The notes below the pieces were generated by a model that ran no database searches, was not told where the DNA came from, and saw nothing but the letters and a program-made list of their open reading frames with translations. The position numbers and the translations under genes were made by a program. 64,000 nucleotides of DNA. It comes from DAOMFB01 sp963801475 (GTDB lineage Bacteria > Acidobacteriota > Thermoanaerobaculia > UBA5066). Shown here one piece after another: positions 24,213 to 32,626 of the stretch. The stretch lies in the NCBI GenBank assembly GCA_963801475.1, contig CAWDEX010000001.1, positions 1,426,001-1,490,000 on the forward strand, given 5' to 3'. Every line of letters begins with the position of its first letter. Position 1 is the first letter of the stretch.

Positions 24213-27200
24213 AACCGCTCCCGGAACGACTCCATGTAGATATAGAAGACCGGCGTCACGAACAGCGTGATCAGCTGGGAGAAGAGGAGTCCGCCGACGA
24301 CCGCGAGGCCCAGCGGCCGGCGGGATTCGGCCCCGGCGCCGAAGCCGAGGGCGATCGGGAGCGTCCCCATCAGGGCCGCCATCGTCGTCATCATGATGGG
24401 CCGGAACCGGACCGTGCAGGCTTCGGAAATCGCCTGCTCGGGGCTCTTCCCGGCCCGCCGCGCCTCGATCGCGAAGTCCACCATCATGATGCCGTTCTTC
24501 TTGACGAGGCCGACGAGGAGGATGACCCCGACGAAGGAGTAGATCGAGAGCTCCGTCCTGAAGACGAGGAGCGTCAGGAGCGCGCCGAAGCCGGCGAACG
24601 GGAGGGCCGAGAAGATGGTGAGCGGGTGGAGGAAGTCCTCGTAGAGGATTCCGAGCACCATGTAGATGACGAGGATAGCGACGAGGAGGAGAAGGCCGAG
24701 GCCCTGCTGGGAGGCCTCGAACGCCTGCGCGGTCCCCTGGAAGCTCGTCTGGACCGTGGCCGGGAGCGTCTCCCGGGCGATCCTGTTGATCGCGGCGACG
24801 GCCTCGCCGAGCGAGATGCCGGGGGCGAGGTTGAAGGAGATCGTCACGGCGGGCAGCTGCCCGGCGTGGTTGACCGCGAGGGGCCCGACCGTCTGCTCGA
24901 ACTTCGTGACGGCCGAGAGGGGGACGAGGTCGCCGCCGCGCGAACGGACGTAGAGGAGCTGGAACGCGGACGGGTCGCGCTGGAACTGGGGGAGCAGCTC
25001 CATGATGACCTGGTACTCGTTGTTCGGCGTGTAGATCGTGGAGATCTGGCGGGAGCCGTACGCCGTGTAGAGGGCGTTCTCGATCGCGTCTGGGGTGATG
25101 CCGAGGGCCGCGGTGCGGTCCCGGTCGATGGTCAGGAAGGCCGTCGGGTTCCGGAGCTGGAGGTCGCTGTTGACGTCCTGCAGGCCCTTGAGGGCGCGCA
25201 TCTTCTCCTCGAGAAGCGGCGCGGACGCGTAGAGGTCCTTCGTGTCGGAGGCCTGGAGGGTGAACTGGTACTGCGCTCTCGTCAGGACACCACCCAGCCG
25301 GATGGGGGGAAGGTTCTGCGGATAGGCGCGGATGCCGGGGATCTGCGCGAACTTGACGCGGAGCTCCTGGATGATCTCGTCGACCCCGAGCTTCCGTTCA
25401 TTGCGGGGCTTCAGGCGCATGAAGATCATCCCGGTGTTTCCCCCCTGGGCGGCGTTGCCCCGGGTGCCGCAGCTCGACATGAAGCCGTCGACGTTCGGGT
25501 CGGCCTGGACGATCGCGGCCACGGCCTTCTGGTGATCGACCATGGCCTCGAAGGAGATCCCCTGCGCGGCTTCGGTGGGGCAGAAGATCTGGCCGGTGTC
25601 GTTGCTCGGGATGAAGCCCTTCGGGACGACGCGGAAGAGCATGACCGTCACGAGGAGGATGACGGCCGAGAACGCGACCATGAGGCGCTTCCGGCGAAGG
25701 GCCCACCGGAGGCCCCGCTCGTAGACGGCCAGGGAGGCGTCGAAGACGCGCTCGGAGGCCTCGTAGAAGCGGCCCGTCTTCCTCTCGCTGTGCGCCCTGA
25801 GGTATCGCGCGCAGAGCATCGGCGTGAGCGTCAGCGAGACGAAACCGGAGACGAGGATGGCCACCGCGATCGTGACGGCGAACTCGCGGAAGAGCCGGCC
25901 GATGATGCCGCCCATGAAGAGGAGAGGGATGAAGACGGCCGTCAGCGAGAGGGTCATCGAGATGATCGTGAAGCCGATCTCCTTCGTGCCATTCAGCGCG
26001 GCCTCGAAGGGCTTCTCCCCCATCTCGATGTGCCGGACGATGTTCTCCAGGACCACGATCGCGTCGTCCACGACGAAACCGACAGAGAGCGTCAGGGCCA
26101 TCAGCGACAGGTTGTCCATGCTGTAGCCGAAGGCATACATGGCGGCGAACGTCCCGGCGATCGAGAGCGGGAGCGCCAGCGAGGGGATCACGGTGGCCGA
26201 GAGGTTCCGGAGGAAGAGGAAGATGACGAGGACGACGAGACAGAGCGTGAGCCAGAGGGTGAACTTCACGTCGGCCACGGACTCGCGGATCGACTGGGAG
26301 CGGTCGAAGAGGATGTTCAGCTTCGCCGAGCCGGGGAGCATCGCCTCGAAGACCGGGAGCAGCCCCCGGATGTTCGCGGCGACCTCGACGGTGTTCTCGC
26401 CCGGCTGCTTCTGGATCGCGAGGACGACGCCCCGGTAGGCGCCGTTTTTGTCGACGTACCAGGCGGCGGTCTTGTCGTTCTCGACGCCGTCGATCGCACG
26501 TCCGATGTCCGAGACACGCACCGGAGAGCCCTTGCGGTAGGCCACGATCAGCGGGCCGAACGCCGCGGCCTCGGTCAGCTGGCCGGTGGCCTGGACCGTG
26601 TAGGCCTTCGTCGCCCCCCAGAGCGTGCCGGTCGGGATGTTCACGTTGGCGGCGGCGACCGCGGCGGACGCTTCGTCGATTCCGATGCCGCGGGAGGCGA
26701 GCGCCCTCGGATCGAGCTGGACGCGGACGGCGTACTTCTGGGCTCCGAAGACCTGGACCTGCGCGACGCCCGAGATGGTGGAAATCCGCTGCGCGATCAT
26801 CGTTTCCGCGTACTCGTCGGTCGTCGACAGGGGGAGCGTGGGCGACGTGAGGGCCAGGTAGAGGATCGGCTGGTCGGCCGGGTTCACCTTCTGGTAGGTG
26901 GGCGGGCTCGGCATTCCGGGGGGGAGCTGGCGGGACGCCGCGCCGATGGCGGCCTGCACGTCCTGGGCGGCGGCGTCGAGGGCGCGGCTCAGGTTGAACT
27001 GCAGCGTGATCTGGGTGACCCCCAGGATGCTCGTGGAGTTCATGCTGTCGAGCCCGGCGATCGTCGTGAACTGGCGCTCGAGAGGCGTCGCGACCGACGA
27101 GGCCATCGTCTCCGGGCTCGCTCCGGGGAGGGCGGCGATGACCTGGATCGTGGGGAAGTCGACGTTGGGCAGGTCGGAGACGGGAAGGAGGCGGTACCCG

Positions 27201-27280
27201 ACGATCCCGAAGAAGAGGATCGCCAGCATCACGAGCGTGGTCGCGACCGGCCGGCGGATGAAGAGCTCGGAGATGTTCAT
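24161..27280 (-). CDS. RND efflux transporter, inner membrane subunit (HAE1/AcrB type)
   Basis: The 1039-residue proton-driven exporter begins MNISELFIRRPVATTLVM. It has a first periplasmic domain (about 40-330), the proton-relay region GFVVDDAIVVLENIVRH near residue 400 with the Asp pair, then a second six-helix bundle and periplasmic loop, and the C-terminal GLVKKNGIMMVDFA motif. Length fits the family. The ATG at 27280 overlaps the adaptor stop. The 3' end overlaps feoB by 52 bases. Substrates are probably drugs or organic toxins; there is no metal-type signature. Confidence 0.95.
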   Translation of the reverse strand: MNISELFIRRPVATTLVMLAILFFGIVGYRLLPVSDLPNVDFPTIQVIAALPGASPETMASSVATPLERQFTTIAGLDSMNSTSILGVTQITLQFNLSRALDAAAQDVQAAIGAASRQLPPGMPSPPTYQKVNPADQPILYLALTSPTLPLSTTDEYAETMIAQRISTISGVAQVQVFGAQKYAVRVQLDPRALASRGIGIDEASAAVAAANVNIPTGTLWGATKAYTVQATGQLTEAAAFGPLIVAYRKGSPVRVSDIGRAIDGVENDKTAAWYVDKNGAYRGVVLAIQKQPGENTVEVAANIRGLLPVFEAMLPGSAKLNILFDRSQSIRESVADVKFTLWLTLCLVVLVIFLFLRNLSATVIPSLALPLSIAGTFAAMYAFGYSMDNLSLMALTLSVGFVVDDAIVVLENIVRHIEMGEKPFEAALNGTKEIGFTIISMTLSLTAVFIPLLFMGGIIGRLFREFAVTIAVAILVSGFVSLTLTPMLCARYLRAHSERKTGRFYEASERVFDASLAVYERGLRWALRRKRLMVAFSAVILLVTVMLFRVVPKGFIPSNDTGQIFCPTEAAQGISFEAMVDHQKAVAAIVQADPNVDGFMSSCGTRGNAAQGGNTGMIFMRLKPRNERKLGVDEIIQELRVKFAQIPGIRAYPQNLPPIRLGGVLTRAQYQFTLQASDTKDLYASAPLLEEKMRALKGLQDVNSDLQLRNPTAFLTIDRDRTAALGITPDAIENALYTAYGSRQISTIYTPNNEYQVIMELLPQFQRDPSAFQLLYVRSRGGDLVPLSAVTKFEQTVGPLAVNHAGQLPAVTISFNLAPGISLGEAVAAINRIARETLPATVQTSFQGTAQAFEASQQGLGLLLLVAILVIYMVLGILYEDFLHPLTIFSALPFAGFGALLTLLVFRTELSIYSFVGVILLVGLVKKNGIMMVDFAIEARRAGKSPEQAISEACTVRFRPIMMTTMAALMGTLPIALGFGAGAESRRPLGLAVVGGLLFSQLITLFVTPVFYIYMESFRERFYARKAETRRLATKAPA

Positions 27281-28413
27281 CGAGCCGTCTCGGCCGGCTT
27301 TGCCGTCGCCGGAGCGGCGGGCGCCGCCTCGCTCTTTTCGACGATCTTCGTGCCCGGGGCCAGCCGGAGCTGGCCGTCCGTCACGACGCGGTCGCCGGAA
27401 TTCAGGCCCGAGGTGATCAGGGCCCACACACCCCAGTTCCGCCGGACGGCGACCGGGCGGATTTCGACGGTCTGGTCCGGCTTGATCAGGAAGACGTAGC
27501 TGCCGGACTGTCCCGTCTGGATCGCGTCGAGGGGCGCCACGACCGCGTCCTCGTCGACCTTGAGTGTCAGGGAGACGGTCACGTACTGCCCCGGCCAGAG
27601 GGCGCGATCCTTGTTCGGGAAGAGCCCCTTCAGCAGGATCGTCCCCGTGGTGGGGTCGACCGCGTTGTCGAGGAAGGTCAGCTCGCCCGTCTCGGTCTTC
27701 CCCCCTTGCGGCGTCGCGACGACCGCGAGGCGGGCGTCGGCCGAGCGTCTCTTCACCTCGATGAAGTCCCTCTCCGGGACGGTGAATGAGACGTAGACGG
27801 GCTCGACCTGGTTGATGACGACGAGCGGCTTGTCGTCGTTCGCCTTGACGATGTTTCCCGCATGGACGAGGAGGCCGCCGGTCCGTCCGGGGACAGGCGC
27901 CGTGATCCGGCAGTAATCGAGGTTGAGGCGGCTGTTTTCGATGGCCGCCTCGTCTCCCTGCGCCGTGGCGCGAAGGGCCTCTTGGTTCGCGCGGGCCTGA
28001 TCGAACTGCTCCTGCGTGATGTATTCCTTCTTGATCAGGTCTTCGTACCGCTTGAACGTCTGCTCCGCCTCCGTCAGGCGTGCGCGGTCCCGCGCCAGGT
28101 TCGCCTTCGCTTCCGAGAGGGCGGCCTCGAAGGGGCGGGGGTCGATGACGAACAGGAGGGCGCCGGCCGCGACGTCGTCCCCTTCGCGGAAGCCGACCTT
28201 CTGGATCTCGCCGCCGACGCGGGGCTTCACGGAGACCGTCGTATACGGCTCGACGTGCCCGATGGCCGAGATTTCGAGCGGGACGGCCATTCGTTTGACG
28301 TCCCCGGCGACCACGGGCACGGGGGGCGGCCCGCCGCCCGGCTTCTTTCCGCCGCCGCACGCGGTGACGGCGCAGATGAGGACGACCGTGGCGGCCAGTT
28401 CTCGACTTCTCAT
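27277..28413 (-). CDS. RND efflux periplasmic adaptor (membrane fusion protein), lipoprotein
   Basis: A 378-residue membrane fusion protein. The signal sequence ends in VTAC, so Cys near residue 19 is probably lipidated. The lipoyl half-motifs surround a hairpin (VKPRVGGEIQKVGFREGDDV ... LDYCRITAPVPGRTG), followed by beta-barrel and membrane-proximal domains. It links the pump at 24161-27280 to the TolC-type protein encoded just upstream, with four-base overlaps on both sides. Confidence 0.92.
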   Translation of the reverse strand: MRSRELAATVVLICAVTACGGGKKPGGGPPPVPVVAGDVKRMAVPLEISAIGHVEPYTTVSVKPRVGGEIQKVGFREGDDVAAGALLFVIDPRPFEAALSEAKANLARDRARLTEAEQTFKRYEDLIKKEYITQEQFDQARANQEALRATAQGDEAAIENSRLNLDYCRITAPVPGRTGGLLVHAGNIVKANDDKPLVVINQVEPVYVSFTVPERDFIEVKRRSADARLAVVATPQGGKTETGELTFLDNAVDPTTGTILLKGLFPNKDRALWPGQYVTVSLTLKVDEDAVVAPLDAIQTGQSGSYVFLIKPDQTVEIRPVAVRRNWGVWALITSGLNSGDRVVTDGQLRLAPGTKIVEKSEAAPAAPATAKPAETAR

Positions 28414-29840
28414 GGCGCTTCCTTCACCGCCGGCTCGATGGCGCCGACGTCGTGGGCGAGTTGTGCGAGAGAGAAGAGAAACTCCGCTCGAGCCGCAACA
28501 TCCTGCGCCCGGGCGGAGGCGAGAGCGCTCTCGGCGGTCAGGAGATCCAGGATGCTCCCGACGCCGGCCGTGTAACGGCCGCGCGTCACGTCGGCGCTCT
28601 GCCGGGCGCTCGCGACGAGGTCGCGGGCCGTCCGGATCTTCTGGGCGGCGGTCTGGACGCTGTAATAGCTGGCCCAGACCTGCTGGATGACGAGCTGTTC
28701 GACGCTCGCGGCCGCCGCCTCGGCGGCCCCGCGCTCCTCCTCGGCCTTCCGGAGGTCGTACTGCTTCTGGAAGCCCGTGAAGACCGGGATCCGGAGCAGG
28801 AGGCCGACCGAGTAGAGGTCCGTGGAATTCGTCCCCGTCCCGCCGCCGAAATACGTCCGGCTTCCTCCGGCGGCGCCTCCGAGCGTCGGCCAGAGACTCG
28901 ACCGTGCCGAGGCTACGTGGCGCTCCGCCGCGATGGCGGCCGAGCGGGCGGCGGCGAGGTCGGGCCTCTGCTTCTCCGCCTGCGCGATCAGGTCGTCCAC
29001 GGAGCGGGTGACGCGGTCGAGGTTCAGGTCCTCGGGCAGCTCACCCGCCTCGATCGGCGTGTTGGCCGGGACGCCGAGGGAGGTTGCGAGGGCGCCCCGG
29101 ATCACGGCGATCTGTCCCTTCACGGAGTCGTAGGCGAGCCGCTGCTGCGACGCGGTCGTCCGGGCCTGCAGGACGTCGGCGATCGTCGCGACGCCCGCGT
29201 GGTGGCGCTCTTCGGCGGCGCGGAGGTTCTCCTCGGCCTGCTTCAGGCTCGCCTCCTGCGCCGCGAGGAGCGACTTGGCCCCCTCGTACCCGTAGTAGGC
29301 CTGGAGGACCTGGAGGATGACGTCGTTGAGGACCGCGTCGTGGATCGCATTCGCCTGCGCGAGGAGGGCGTCGGCCTCCTCCACGTCCGCCGCGCGGCCG
29401 CCGAAGTCGAAGAGCAGCCAGTTCAGGATCGCCGAGGGACCGTACGTCGTCTGGTAGTAGATCGTCTGACCGCCGAACGCGGCGTTCTTCTGCCGCGTGT
29501 AGAAGCCGTCCAGTTCGACGTTCGGGTACCACGCCGAGCGCTTGCTCCCCGCGTTCGCGGCGGCGGCGCGCGCCCGGAACCAGGCCTGCTGCGTGGCGGG
29601 GTTGTTCCGGAGCGCGAGGTCGACGGCCTCGACGGGCGAGATCGTCTTCGGCGCCGTCCCGGCCGGAGGGAGTTCGGGGAGGGCGATCGGCGCCTTGGGC
29701 GGGGGCGCCGGCATCGGCGCTTCCATTCGTTTCTCCGGCGAGGGCGGCACGGACGCGTCCACGAACGCGGACGGGCGCGATGCCGTGCACCCGGCGGCGA
29801 GGACCGCGAGGGCGGAGAGGAGAAGGACGGGCAGCCTCAT
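28410..29840 (-). CDS. TolC-family outer membrane efflux protein
   Basis: A 476-residue outer membrane factor. The lipobox AAGC at residue about 18 indicates lipidation. A Pro-rich stretch precedes two OEP repeats with long helices (ALRNNPATQQAWFRARAA near 85, RSVDDLIAQAEKQRPDLAAAR near 280), as expected for the trimeric TolC channel. It is the first structural gene after tetR on this strand and overlaps both neighbours by four bases, so the exporter operon is tetR-omf-mfp-rnd. Confidence 0.92.
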   Translation of the reverse strand: MRLPVLLLSALAVLAAGCTASRPSAFVDASVPPSPEKRMEAPMPAPPPKAPIALPELPPAGTAPKTISPVEAVDLALRNNPATQQAWFRARAAAANAGSKRSAWYPNVELDGFYTRQKNAAFGGQTIYYQTTYGPSAILNWLLFDFGGRAADVEEADALLAQANAIHDAVLNDVILQVLQAYYGYEGAKSLLAAQEASLKQAEENLRAAEERHHAGVATIADVLQARTTASQQRLAYDSVKGQIAVIRGALATSLGVPANTPIEAGELPEDLNLDRVTRSVDDLIAQAEKQRPDLAAARSAAIAAERHVASARSSLWPTLGGAAGGSRTYFGGGTGTNSTDLYSVGLLLRIPVFTGFQKQYDLRKAEEERGAAEAAAASVEQLVIQQVWASYYSVQTAAQKIRTARDLVASARQSADVTRGRYTAGVGSILDLLTAESALASARAQDVAARAEFLFSLAQLAHDVGAIEPAVKEAP

Positions 29841-30424
29841 GAGGCCTCCTTGCGGCGACCGATTCCGCCCACGAACGCGTCCGTCAGCGCCCGGACGAGA
29901 ACGGCGGGGGAGTCCGACGCGCCCCGGTGGAGGATGGCGGCGCGGACCATGCCGAGAAACATCTCCGTGGCGATTCGCGGGTCGACGGGGCGGAAGACGC
30001 CGGAGGACTCGCCGCGGGCGATCGTCTCCCGGACGAACCGGACGAGCGCCTCGCGCCGGAGCCGCAGCTCGCGTTCGCGCGCCCGGAAGCGCCTCGCGTC
30101 GCGGTGGAGGACCATGTTGAAGGAGGGACGCGACCAGAAGATCCGGATCGCCTCTCTCGCCACGCTGGCGAGCGCCGTCGCCGGATCCTGGCCCCGCTCC
30201 CGGAGGTCGTCGAGGGCCCGGTCCATCTCGTCGAACCCCGCGAGAACGGCGGCGTAGAAGAGATCGTCCTTGGTCGGGAAGTACCGGTAGAGCGTCCCCT
30301 TCCCGACGCCGGCTTCGGCGGCGATCTCGTCCGCCCGGACCTCGTGAAAGGCCTTCCGCGCGAAGACGTCGGTAGCGGCGGAAAGGATCTCGGCTCTCTT
30401 GCCGGGTGTCAGCGTGCGCGCCAT
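29837..30424 (-). CDS. TetR-family regulator of the RND operon
   Basis: The 195-residue regulator has a TetR DNA-binding domain at residues 8-55 (ILSAATDVFARKAFHEVRAD then IAAEAGVGKGTLYRYFPTK) and a helical ligand domain. It leads the efflux operon on the same strand, and a perfect inverted repeat lies 5 bases before its start codon. It is therefore likely to repress its own operon until a pump substrate binds. The inducer is unknown. Confidence 0.92.
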   Translation of the reverse strand: MARTLTPGKRAEILSAATDVFARKAFHEVRADEIAAEAGVGKGTLYRYFPTKDDLFYAAVLAGFDEMDRALDDLRERGQDPATALASVAREAIRIFWSRPSFNMVLHRDARRFRARERELRLRREALVRFVRETIARGESSGVFRPVDPRIATEMFLGMVRAAILHRGASDSPAVLVRALTDAFVGGIGRRKEAS

Positions 30425-30428
30425 CGTC

Positions 30429-30460
30429 GATTACGGAACGGACTGGTCAGTTCCGTAATC
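30429..30460. promoter_or_regulatory. Probable TetR operator (perfect 11-bp inverted repeat)
   Basis: GATTACGGAAC and GTTCCGTAATC are perfect reverse complements separated by 10 bases (30440-30449), centred about 20 bases upstream of the tetR start codon. The spacer contains ACTGGTCAG, similar to cores seen in many TetR-type operators. The position suits autorepression of the efflux operon. The site could also influence the divergent DUF2911 gene, whose start is about 85 bases away. Confidence 0.8.
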
Positions 30461-30543
30461 CTAGCGTACCCCATCCCCGGCGGACGATTCTCCGGTTTTG
30501 AGATAGCCTCTCGAATTCGTTCGAAGACGAAAGGAGCGATTCC

Positions 30544-31404
30544 ATGAAGAACCCGGTTCTCCTCTCCGCCGCCGCAGCCTTCGTTCTCGCGGCGGCGCCT
30601 CTGGCCGCCCAGTTCGAGGCCCCGATGCCGAGCCCGAAGGCCGGCGTCACCCAGCGGGTGGGCGTGACCGACCTCAGCGTCTCGTACAGCCGCCCCGGCG
30701 TAAAGGGGCGCGTGATCTGGGGAGGCCTCGTCCCGTACGACAAGCCGTGGCGCACGGGCGCGAACCGGGCGACGACCCTGACCTTCTCGGACGCGATCGA
30801 GATCGAAGGGAAGAAGCTCGCGGCAGGGACCTACAGCATCGTCACGATCCCCGGCAAGGAGTCGTGGACGGTGGCGTTCAACAGGGACCTCGACCTCTGG
30901 TTCAGGACGGAGTACGACGAAAAGAAGGACGCCCTCCGCGTCGCCGTCACGCCGGTGGCGTTCCCGGAATCGGTCGAGACCTTCACGATCGTCTTCCGGA
31001 ACGTCACGAACGACGGCGCCGACCTCTCCTTCGTCTGGGACAAGCTTCGCGTCCCGGTCCGGATCAAGGTCGACACGAAGTCGCTCGTCCTCACAAAGGG
31101 GCGCGCGGCCGTCGCCGGGGCGAAAGCGGACGACTGGGAGACTCCGCTCGGCGTGGGCCGGTACTTCTTCAACGAGAAGCTCGGCGAGCCGGGCGAGGCG
31201 ATGAGAATGGTGCAGAAGTCGGTCGCGGCGAAGAAGGGGTACTCGAATACCGGGCTCATGGCCCGGATCCTCGCGGCGGACGGAAAGACCGCCGAGGCGA
31301 TCAAGGCCGGGGAGGAAGCGATCGCCTTCGCCAAGGCCTCGCCCGACAAGCCGAACGTCGAGTCTCTGGAGAAGGCCGTCGCGGAGTGGAAGGCGAAGAA
31401 ATAG
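30544..31404 (+). CDS. Secreted DUF2911 family protein
   Basis: The 286-residue protein has a signal peptide ending near AAPLAAQ (residue 22). The DUF2911 domain spans about residues 30-185: VTDLSVSYSRPGVKGRVIWG, PWRTGANRATTLTFS, and a GTYSIVTIPG hairpin. The C-terminal 90 residues look like TPR-type helices. The function of DUF2911 is unknown; it is common in Bacteroidota and Acidobacteriota. An AAAGGAG-like site precedes the ATG. Confidence 0.87.
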   Translation: MKNPVLLSAAAAFVLAAAPLAAQFEAPMPSPKAGVTQRVGVTDLSVSYSRPGVKGRVIWGGLVPYDKPWRTGANRATTLTFSDAIEIEGKKLAAGTYSIVTIPGKESWTVAFNRDLDLWFRTEYDEKKDALRVAVTPVAFPESVETFTIVFRNVTNDGADLSFVWDKLRVPVRIKVDTKSLVLTKGRAAVAGAKADDWETPLGVGRYFFNEKLGEPGEAMRMVQKSVAAKKGYSNTGLMARILAADGKTAEAIKAGEEAIAFAKASPDKPNVESLEKAVAEWKAKK

Positions 31405-31435
31405 ACGGCGGGTGATCTCCCCGTAGACTCCGGAG

Positions 31436-32614
31436 GTGCCGAGAGATAGGCTCTTCTCAGCCCGCTACTTCACGATGTGCGGGTTCACGTTCACGGTCTT
31501 TCTCTCGGCCTTCCAGATCTTCCCGACGGCGCCCTACCGGATTCTCGACATGGGCGGGGACAAGTTCGCCGCGGGGCTCTTCCTGGGGCTCCAGACCTGG
31601 GCATCGGCCCTTTCCGCGCCCTTCACCGGCGCCCTCGGCGACCGGATCGGCCGGCGGAAGATGCTCGTCGGCTGCAGCCTCGCCGCAGCCGTCTTTTCGC
31701 TTTGCTACTCCGTGGCTCCGTCCTGGCCGGTCCTGGTCCTCCTCGTCTTCGTCTACGGCATCTTCTGGTCCGGGCTCCTGGCGTCCTCGTCGGCCTACAT
31801 GACGGCCCTGATCCCGGTGGAGCGGCGCGCGGAAGGCTTCGGCTACTGGGGGATGGCGACGATGCTGGCCGTGGCCGTCGCCCCGGGACTCGGACTCCTT
31901 CTTTATCGGAGGGGGTGGATCTGGGTCTGCGCCTCGGCGACCGTCCTGAATCTCGTCATGGCCGGGATCGCGCTTTCGCTCCCGGAGACGCACGTTTCGC
32001 CGGCGGAGAGGCCGAAGGGTCTTCGGGACCTCGTGGAGTGGAAGGTGCTCGGGATGGCATCGAGCCTCTTCCTGACGTCGTTCGGCTACGGGGCCGTCGT
32101 GAGCTTCGCCGCGCTCTGGACGGAACAGAACGGCGTGACGCCCCGCGGGATCTGGTTCACGACCTTCGCGCTGGTCGTCCTGGTCAGCCGGCTCTTTTCC
32201 GGCCGCCTCGCCGACCGCGTCGGCGCGCGCCGGCTCCTCCTGCCGGCATTCCTCCTCGGGGCGGTCGCGCTCTTCCTTCTGGGCGCGGCCACGACGCGAG
32301 CCGCTCTCGTCGGCTCGGCGGCTCTCTACGGGCTGACCTTCGGGAACGCCTACACGTTCTTCGTGGCGTACCTTCTGAAGCACGTTCCGTCCGAGCGGCG
32401 AGGCGCCGCGTTCGGCGCCATCATCGCCGCTTTCGACACGGGGATCGGGACCGGCTCGATGGCGCTCGGGGCGCTCGCGGAGGGAGTCGGCTTCGGCAGG
32501 GCGTTCCAGGTGGGCGGGGCGCTGGCCCTCCTCTCGCCGGTCGTCTTCCTTCTCGCGGAGCGGCGGTTCCTGCGGGATGAGCCGGCTGGCGATCCGGCGG
32601 GCGTCTCCGGGTAA
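31436..32614 (+). CDS. Major facilitator superfamily transporter
   Basis: The 392-residue membrane protein has about twelve hydrophobic segments. The MFS loop 2-3 motif is GALGDRIGRRKMLVG (about residue 65), and the related loop in the second half is GRLADRVGARRLLLP. Start is GTG 31436. The substrate cannot be assigned; sugar or drug efflux are possible. It lies 13 bases before hypF but no functional link to hydrogenase is evident. Confidence 0.85.
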   Translation: MPRDRLFSARYFTMCGFTFTVFLSAFQIFPTAPYRILDMGGDKFAAGLFLGLQTWASALSAPFTGALGDRIGRRKMLVGCSLAAAVFSLCYSVAPSWPVLVLLVFVYGIFWSGLLASSSAYMTALIPVERRAEGFGYWGMATMLAVAVAPGLGLLLYRRGWIWVCASATVLNLVMAGIALSLPETHVSPAERPKGLRDLVEWKVLGMASSLFLTSFGYGAVVSFAALWTEQNGVTPRGIWFTTFALVVLVSRLFSGRLADRVGARRLLLPAFLLGAVALFLLGAATTRAALVGSAALYGLTFGNAYTFFVAYLLKHVPSERRGAAFGAIIAAFDTGIGTGSMALGALAEGVGFGRAFQVGGALALLSPVVFLLAERRFLRDEPAGDPAGVSG

Positions 32615-32626
32615 TCTCCCGAAGGC

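Noticed and set aside
24074..27499. Very long plus-strand frame opposite the RND pump gene
   Set aside because: Composed of Glu/Arg/Asp-rich sequence with no domain; it is the antisense of the pump gene.
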